A stretch of DNA of 9,139 bases from an uncultured Oscillospiraceae bacterium (GTDB taxonomy: Bacteria; Bacillota; Clostridia; Oscillospirales; Acutalibacteraceae): NCBI GenBank assembly GCA_900550095.1, contig URRG01000069.1:1-9139 (forward strand). Direction: 5' to 3'. This document shows positions 5,884 to 9,139 of the stretch, piece by piece. The position numbers and the translations under genes were made by a program. Under the pieces are notes generated by a model. The model made no database searches. It had not been told where the DNA came from and saw only the letters and a list, made by a program, of their open reading frames with translations. Positions within the stretch are counted from its first letter, which is position 1; each line of letters opens with the position of its first letter.

Positions 5884-6771
5884 ATGTTGCCATACATATA
5901 TATTTTTGGATTTCCCATGCCCCTTTATGGGCCCATCATAGGAATCGGCTTTGCCATAGGCTGTCTGATAGCCGTATACCGATCTCCCCGGCATGATTTT
6001 CCTCGTGAGGACTGTTTTTACGCTATGCTTTTTGCAATGATTGGCGTAGTAGTAGGGGGGAAAATCCTATACTTGATAACGGATATTCAGGGGATTATAG
6101 AAAACGCAGCCTATCTCTTTGGAACGGTAGAAGGCTGGTATTCTCTCCTTGGCGGAGGCTTTGTGTTTTACGGAGGCCTCTTCGGCGGTATTCTGGGGGC
6201 GTATATCTACTGCCGGATGTACAAGCTAAGCTTTTATAATTTTCTGCAGGCGGCTGTCCCTGTGGTGCCCCTTATCCACGGAATCGGCCGCATAGGCTGC
6301 TTCTGCGCCGGCTGCTGCTACGGCATCCCCTGGGATCCGCCCGTAGGGATGCTGTTTTCAGCGTCTCCCGCCGCGCCTCACGACGTGTATCTCTTCCCGG
6401 TGCAGCTTCTGGAGGCGGGGCTGAATTTGATCCTTTTCGCCGTCATGATGGGGATATTCCATAAGCCGCGCAGAATACCCGCGGTGGGTGTTTATCTGAT
6501 CGGCTACGGAATCGTGCGCCTGATCTGTGAGCGCTTCCGGTATGACGAGATCAGGGGATTTTTCCTGGGCCTTTCCACATCCCAGTGGATCAGCCTCCTG
6601 GTGATCCCGGCAGGGATTCTGATCCTGTGGCTGGCCCGCCGCCGTAGGCTGGCAAAGGAAGCCGCCAGCCCTGCGCAGGGGGCTCCCGCAGAAGAGACGA
6701 TCCCCGCGCAGGAAGAAATGCGGAAAGAAGGCGCAGCTTCCGCCGTCCGTGCAGAGGAAGCGGAGAAATAA
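5884..6771 (+). CDS. lgt: Prolipoprotein diacylglyceryl transferase (divergent GCCYG type)
   Basis: Lgt moves a diacylglyceryl group from phosphatidylglycerol to the lipobox cysteine of prolipoproteins, the first step of lipoprotein maturation in the membrane. This 295-aa protein has about seven hydrophobic segments and the Lgt signature region HGIGRIGCFCAGCCYG (132-147), aligning with GRxGNFxxGExxG of classical Lgt. It also has YGG (96-98) where E. coli has HGG, an early Tyr (Y15), and RFRYDEIRG (217-225) in the region of the essential C-terminal Arg. Histidine and asparagine positions of the E. coli enzyme therefore appear replaced, as in a clostridial/Bacteroidetes subgroup, so catalysis is likely but not proven. 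Residues 252-295 form a charged Ala/Glu/Arg tail not needed by the fold. The ATG at 5884 lies 13 nt after AAAGGA, a long spacing; no better in-frame start exists. A terminator follows at 6851-6884. Confidence 0.88.
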   Translation: MLPYIYIFGFPMPLYGPIIGIGFAIGCLIAVYRSPRHDFPREDCFYAMLFAMIGVVVGGKILYLITDIQGIIENAAYLFGTVEGWYSLLGGGFVFYGGLFGGILGAYIYCRMYKLSFYNFLQAAVPVVPLIHGIGRIGCFCAGCCYGIPWDPPVGMLFSASPAAPHDVYLFPVQLLEAGLNLILFAVMMGIFHKPRRIPAVGVYLIGYGIVRLICERFRYDEIRGFFLGLSTSQWISLLVIPAGILILWLARRRRLAKEAASPAQGAPAEETIPAQEEMRKEGAASAVRAEEAEK

Positions 6772-6850
6772 AAGGACCGGAGAGGCCGGGCTTCGCGGCA
6801 GACGCAGGCCGGGGCCGCCCGGCGGAATGGAATAGGATCGGGACCGGAAG

Positions 6851-6884
6851 CAGGGAGCGGCTCTAAGCCGTTCCCTGTTTTTTT
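6851..6884 (+). terminator. Intrinsic terminator after lgt
   Basis: Arms CAGGGAGCGGC (6851-6861) and GCCGTTCCCTG (6867-6877) pair over 11 bp with one G-U; the loop is TCTAA, followed by seven T (6878-6884). It is 80 bp past the lgt stop. Confidence 0.93.
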
Positions 6885-7125
6885 GCCCGGGCATTATACG
6901 GCCCGGCTCCCGGCTTGAATAAGAGCGCAGTTTGTTCGTGCTTTTGTGCGGTCATGAGGCTCTGCGGAGCCTGTTTCTTCCGCCGTCCCGGCGCGCGTCT
7001 CATGGACAGGTATATATACGCATACGCAGGCTGCGGGAGATTCCGAAAACCTGAGGTCCCGCCCAGGGGGAGCGCGGAAGCCGGGGCATTTTGAACGGGG
7101 CTATTAGGAGTCTTTAAAGAATGGG

Positions 7126-7155
7126 GTGACAAAAGGGCCGGAAGTATGGTAGTAT
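7126..7155 (+). promoter_or_regulatory. Candidate promoter of the ABC exporter operon
   Basis: GTGACA (7126-7131), an 18-nt spacer and TAGTAT (7150-7155), preceded by TG at 7147-7148 as in an extended -10. If used, transcription starts near 7162 and gives a leader of about 360 nt that contains the whole octamer array. Confidence 0.4.
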
Positions 7156-7190
7156 GAAGCGTGTAAGCGCCCGGACGCAAAAACGCACAG

Positions 7191-7290
7191 CCGTATCAGG
7201 ATATGAGCATATAGGCATATAGGCGTATAAGCGTACATGCGTACAGACGTATAGATGTAGAGGCGTATGGGCACAGGCCTATAGGCGCAG
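7191..7290. repeat. Degenerate octamer tandem array, consensus GCGTATAG
   Basis: From 7207 to 7270 eight consecutive in-phase octamers occur: GCATATAG twice, GCGTATAA, GCGTACAT, GCGTACAG, ACGTATAG, ATGTAGAG and GCGTATGG. These match the consensus at 53 of 64 positions by my count. Then come GCACAG, GCCTATAG (7277-7284) and GCGCAG. Two weaker in-phase units, CCGTATCA (7191) and GGATATGA (7199), precede the core. The array is non-coding and lies between the candidate promoter and the ABC ATPase start. It is not a CRISPR: there are no spacers and the units are 8 bp. Confidence 0.8.
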
Positions 7291-7400
7291 GGCGGAGAGA
7301 AGGGGAACCCCTTTGAACACCGTTTTACTGCCTGACGCGCCGCATGGGGCCTTTGTCTGGGAAGAAACCGGCGGGCGGAAAAGGCGCGCCGGGATTTGGC

Positions 7401-7426
7401 TCCGGGCCCGAAGAAGCGGGGCCGGA
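7401..7426 (+). other. GC-rich hairpin in the ABC operon leader
   Basis: TCCGGGCCCG (7401-7410) and CGGGGCCGGA (7417-7426) pair over 10 positions with one G-G mismatch around the loop AAGAAG. No T-run follows, so it is not an intrinsic terminator. It may affect leader folding or be a chance product of the GC-rich sequence. Confidence 0.35.
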
Positions 7427-7519
7427 TGTGAAACGGCGCAGAAAAACAGAAAAGGAAAAAGGATATATTCTCCCGCCGGGGCGCACGAGGCGGCGGGGGC
7501 CGGAGGAAAGAGGAAATCT

Positions 7520-8224
7520 ATGCTGACTGTAGAACATCTGACGAAACGGTATGGGAAGCTCCTGGCGGACGACGACCTGAATTTTCAGGTGCAGCCGGGG
7601 GAGATCGCCGTGATGCTGGGACCTAACGGCGCGGGGAAGTCTACCGCGATCAAATGCATTGCGGGCCTTTTGCGCTTTGAAGGGGAGGTCGCCGTCTGCG
7701 GCTATGGGAATAAAACAAAGGAGGCCCGCCGGTGCTTTGGGTATATCCCGGAGTTCCCGGCTCCTTATGAGGCTTTGACGGTGTATGAACACCTGGAGTT
7801 TATCGCACGCGCCTATAAGGTGGAAAATTGGCAGGCAGCTGCCGGTACATTGCTGGAACGGATGGAAATGAGCGATAAGGTTAAAAAGCTGGGGAAGGAG
7901 CTGAGCAAGGGCATGCAGCAGAAGCTGAGCATCTGCTGTGCTTTGCTGCCTTCTCCAAAGGTTATTCTTCTGGACGAGCCTTTGGTGGGGCTGGATCCCC
8001 ACGCCATCAAGGAGCTGAAGTCCATGCTCCTGGAATACAGGGAGGCGGGGGCCTCCGTACTGGTGAGCACCCATATGCTGGACAGCGTAGAGGAGCTCTG
8101 GGACAAGGCCCTGATCATGAAGGATGGAAGAATCGCGGCGGAGTGCCGGCGCGCCGTCCTTCAGGCGCGGGGCGAGAATCTGGAGGATATTTTCTTTTCC
8201 ATCACAGAGGGGGAAGGGGAATGA
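7520..8224 (+). CDS. ABC transporter ATP-binding protein
   Basis: A 234-aa ATPase that powers a membrane exporter. It has a complete nucleotide-binding domain: A-loop Y11 region (TKRYGKL), Walker A GPNGAGKST (34-42), a Q-loop region reading GYIPEFPAPYEALTVYEHL (74-92) with Glu where many ABC proteins have Gln, signature LSKGMQQKLS (128-137), Walker B VILLDEP (148-154), D-loop GLDP (157-160), and switch His185 (STHMLDSVEEL). The ATG at 7520 is preceded by AGAGG at a 6-nt distance and starts with MLTVEHLTKRYG, a classic ABC opening; longer upstream starts add only low-complexity sequence. Its stop overlaps the permease start (ATGA), indicating translational coupling. Close relatives belong to the ABC-2/CcmA-like exporter ATPases; the substrate is unknown. 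Confidence 0.95.
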   Translation: MLTVEHLTKRYGKLLADDDLNFQVQPGEIAVMLGPNGAGKSTAIKCIAGLLRFEGEVAVCGYGNKTKEARRCFGYIPEFPAPYEALTVYEHLEFIARAYKVENWQAAAGTLLERMEMSDKVKKLGKELSKGMQQKLSICCALLPSPKVILLDEPLVGLDPHAIKELKSMLLEYREAGASVLVSTHMLDSVEELWDKALIMKDGRIAAECRRAVLQARGENLEDIFFSITEGEGE

Positions 8225-9139
8225 ACGCGATACTGTTCCGCGTCCGCAGAGAGTTGAAAAACAATTTTTTAGATCTTTTGAGGCATCCAGGCCGGCTGGC
8301 AGGGTATGTGGTGATCGTGCTCCTGCTGCTGTTTTCCCTTCTGCAGAGCCTGATGGGGCCCGAGCTTCCGGAGCAGACTCCTGCTCTGCAGGATTTTCGG
8401 ATCCTGGAGGGCATATATCTGGGCGTTCTTCTTCTCTTGGGGCTGCCCACACTTCTTTCGGGCATAAAGCAAGGAACTACCTTTTTCAGCATGGGAGATG
8501 TGAACCATCTGTTTTGTTCACCCGTATCCCCGAAAATCATCATGGCCTATGGAATCGTGCGCCAGGCGGCGGCTTCCCTTCTGGTCATGCTGTTCCTTCT
8601 GTTTTACGGCGTTATGGCCATGGAGGCCTTCGGCGTCACCTGGCAGGGGATTCTCCTCATGCTGGTTGGCCTGGCCGTAGCTCTGGTGATTTTTCAGATT
8701 TTGGCCCTTGCCGCCTTCACTTTCTGCAGCGGCCGCCCTGGAAGGACAAAAGGTGTGAAAGTTATAGTGGGAACGGTATTGTCCATGATCGTGCTGAGCG
8801 TTCTTTCGGCTTTTTTGGGCAGCGGCGGGAAGAGCGGCTCCATCCTGGCGGCGGTATCCTCGCCCATATTAGAAGCAGTTCCCATCTTCGGCTGGATCAA
8901 GGGGGCTGTCTTTGGGTGGATGGCCGGGGAACCAATGGCGCCCTATGTGTATACGGGGCTTACCCTCATCTGCACCGGGGCGGCCCTGGCCCTCTTTTTC
9001 GGGAGCCGGTCCGACTATTACGAGGATGTGCTGCAGGCCACGGAAACGGCCTTTGAGCGCCGCCGGGCAGTGCGCGCCGCATCGGAGGGAGGCGGCTCTC
9101 AGGCTGTGACGGTGCAGAGGAAGATCAAGGTGCGCGCCA
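8221..9139 (+). CDS. ABC exporter permease, partial (runs off window end)
   Basis: The frame is open from the ATG at 8221 to the last base, giving the first 306 residues of a membrane protein. The ATG overlaps the ATPase stop as ATGA and is preceded by a GGGGGAAGGGGA purine run. It begins with a short basic amphipathic segment (RVRRELKNNFLDLLRHPGR), followed by hydrophobic segments at about 27-45, 62-82, 109-132, 142-169, 179-200 and 241-261. The motif GDVNHLFCSPVSP (92-104) with the following YGIVRQ resembles the 'putative ABC exporter' permeases of clostridia (PF16962, from memory), where a similar D-V-x-x-L-F-x-S-P-I/V-S-P occurs. A charged cytoplasmic stretch (262-306) is probably the central loop, so roughly half of the protein is missing. 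It pairs with the ATPase; the substrate is not predictable. Confidence 0.88.
   Translation, partial: MNAILFRVRRELKNNFLDLLRHPGRLAGYVVIVLLLLFSLLQSLMGPELPEQTPALQDFRILEGIYLGVLLLLGLPTLLSGIKQGTTFFSMGDVNHLFCSPVSPKIIMAYGIVRQAAASLLVMLFLLFYGVMAMEAFGVTWQGILLMLVGLAVALVIFQILALAAFTFCSGRPGRTKGVKVIVGTVLSMIVLSVLSAFLGSGGKSGSILAAVSSPILEAVPIFGWIKGAVFGWMAGEPMAPYVYTGLTLICTGAALALFFGSRSDYYEDVLQATETAFERRRAVRAASEGGGSQAVTVQRKIKVRA

Larger units (their letters stand above)
6885..7519. other. Long non-coding stretch and leader of the ABC exporter operon
   Basis: About 635 bp without a supportable gene. A leftward 105-codon frame here has no ribosome site and runs through the lgt terminator. A TTG-started extension of the ATPase frame (from 7313) reads as low-complexity Arg/Gly/Ala sequence unlike any ABC N-terminus. 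The stretch contains a candidate promoter (7126-7155), the octamer array (7191-7290), a small AAGGGGAACCCCTT inverted repeat (7300-7313) and a GC-rich hairpin (7401-7426). I recognised no known riboswitch class. Confidence 0.6.

Noticed and set aside
7191..7290. CRISPR array
   Set aside because: Units are 8 bp, contiguous and degenerate with no spacers, and no cas genes are nearby.
7313..7519. A 69-residue N-terminal extension of the ABC ATPase
   Set aside because: A TTG start with no good ribosome site and low-complexity Arg/Gly/Ala content; the ATG at 7520 has a good site and a canonical ABC start.
7325..8452. A 375-codon - strand frame opposite the ABC ATPase
   Set aside because: It is a shadow of a clear ABC ATPase and permease; no domain or ribosome site supports it.
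8124..9056. A 310-codon + strand frame overlapping the permease
   Set aside because: The frame from 8221 gives a typical multi-helix permease coupled by ATGA to the ATPase and stays open to the window end; the alternative reads as non-membrane low-complexity sequence.

Overview
The window looks like chromosomal DNA of a moderately GC-rich clostridial Firmicute, most likely Lachnospiraceae. The evidence is the 23S rRNA 3' end, the strong Shine-Dalgarno sites, sigma-A type promoters, many intrinsic terminators, and protein families typical of that group: zinc-ribbon membrane proteins, a DUF4190-like protein, a GCCYG-type Lgt, and a two-gene ABC exporter whose permease resembles the 'putative ABC exporter' family. 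The species is not assigned. No transposase, phage gene, CRISPR array or tRNA was seen.

Layout. Positions 1-314 are the 3' end of a 23S rRNA gene on the + strand, closed by an intrinsic terminator at 381-413 with no 5S gene between. Positions 414-985 hold no supportable gene but contain a perfect 42-bp palindrome (588-629) and a short degenerate 8-bp tandem array (676-715). Three related membrane-protein genes lie on the - strand at 1131-1886, 2168-3346 and 3667-4842. Two have a cytoplasmic-side zinc ribbon, a long Pro/Ala/Gln linker, one membrane helix and an acidic external domain. The third keeps the helix and a diverged external domain but has no zinc ribbon and no linker. Strong - strand terminators follow the first and last transcribed genes of this group, and each gene has its own Shine-Dalgarno site and at least a candidate -10 element, so this is a tandem paralogue cluster rather than a tight operon.

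The rest is on the + strand. A cysteine-rich DUF4190-like small membrane protein (5398-5721) has a good promoter and its own terminator. A divergent prolipoprotein diacylglyceryl transferase (5884-6771) is also terminated. After a long non-coding stretch comes an ABC exporter operon: ATPase 7520-8224, then a permease from 8221 that overlaps it by an ATGA junction and runs off the window end. The leader of this operon contains the clearest unexplained structure, a degenerate octamer array with consensus GCGTATAG (about 7191-7290).

How things fit together. Only the ABC pair is clearly a functional unit. The three paralogues probably share a role at the envelope, with external domains sensing or binding something and two of them coupled to a cytoplasmic zinc ribbon; this is inference. 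None of the three has a lipobox, so the nearby lgt gene is probably not functionally tied to them. The best candidates for something undescribed are the paralogue family and its N-terminal exchange, and the recurring 8-bp periodicity in several spacers.
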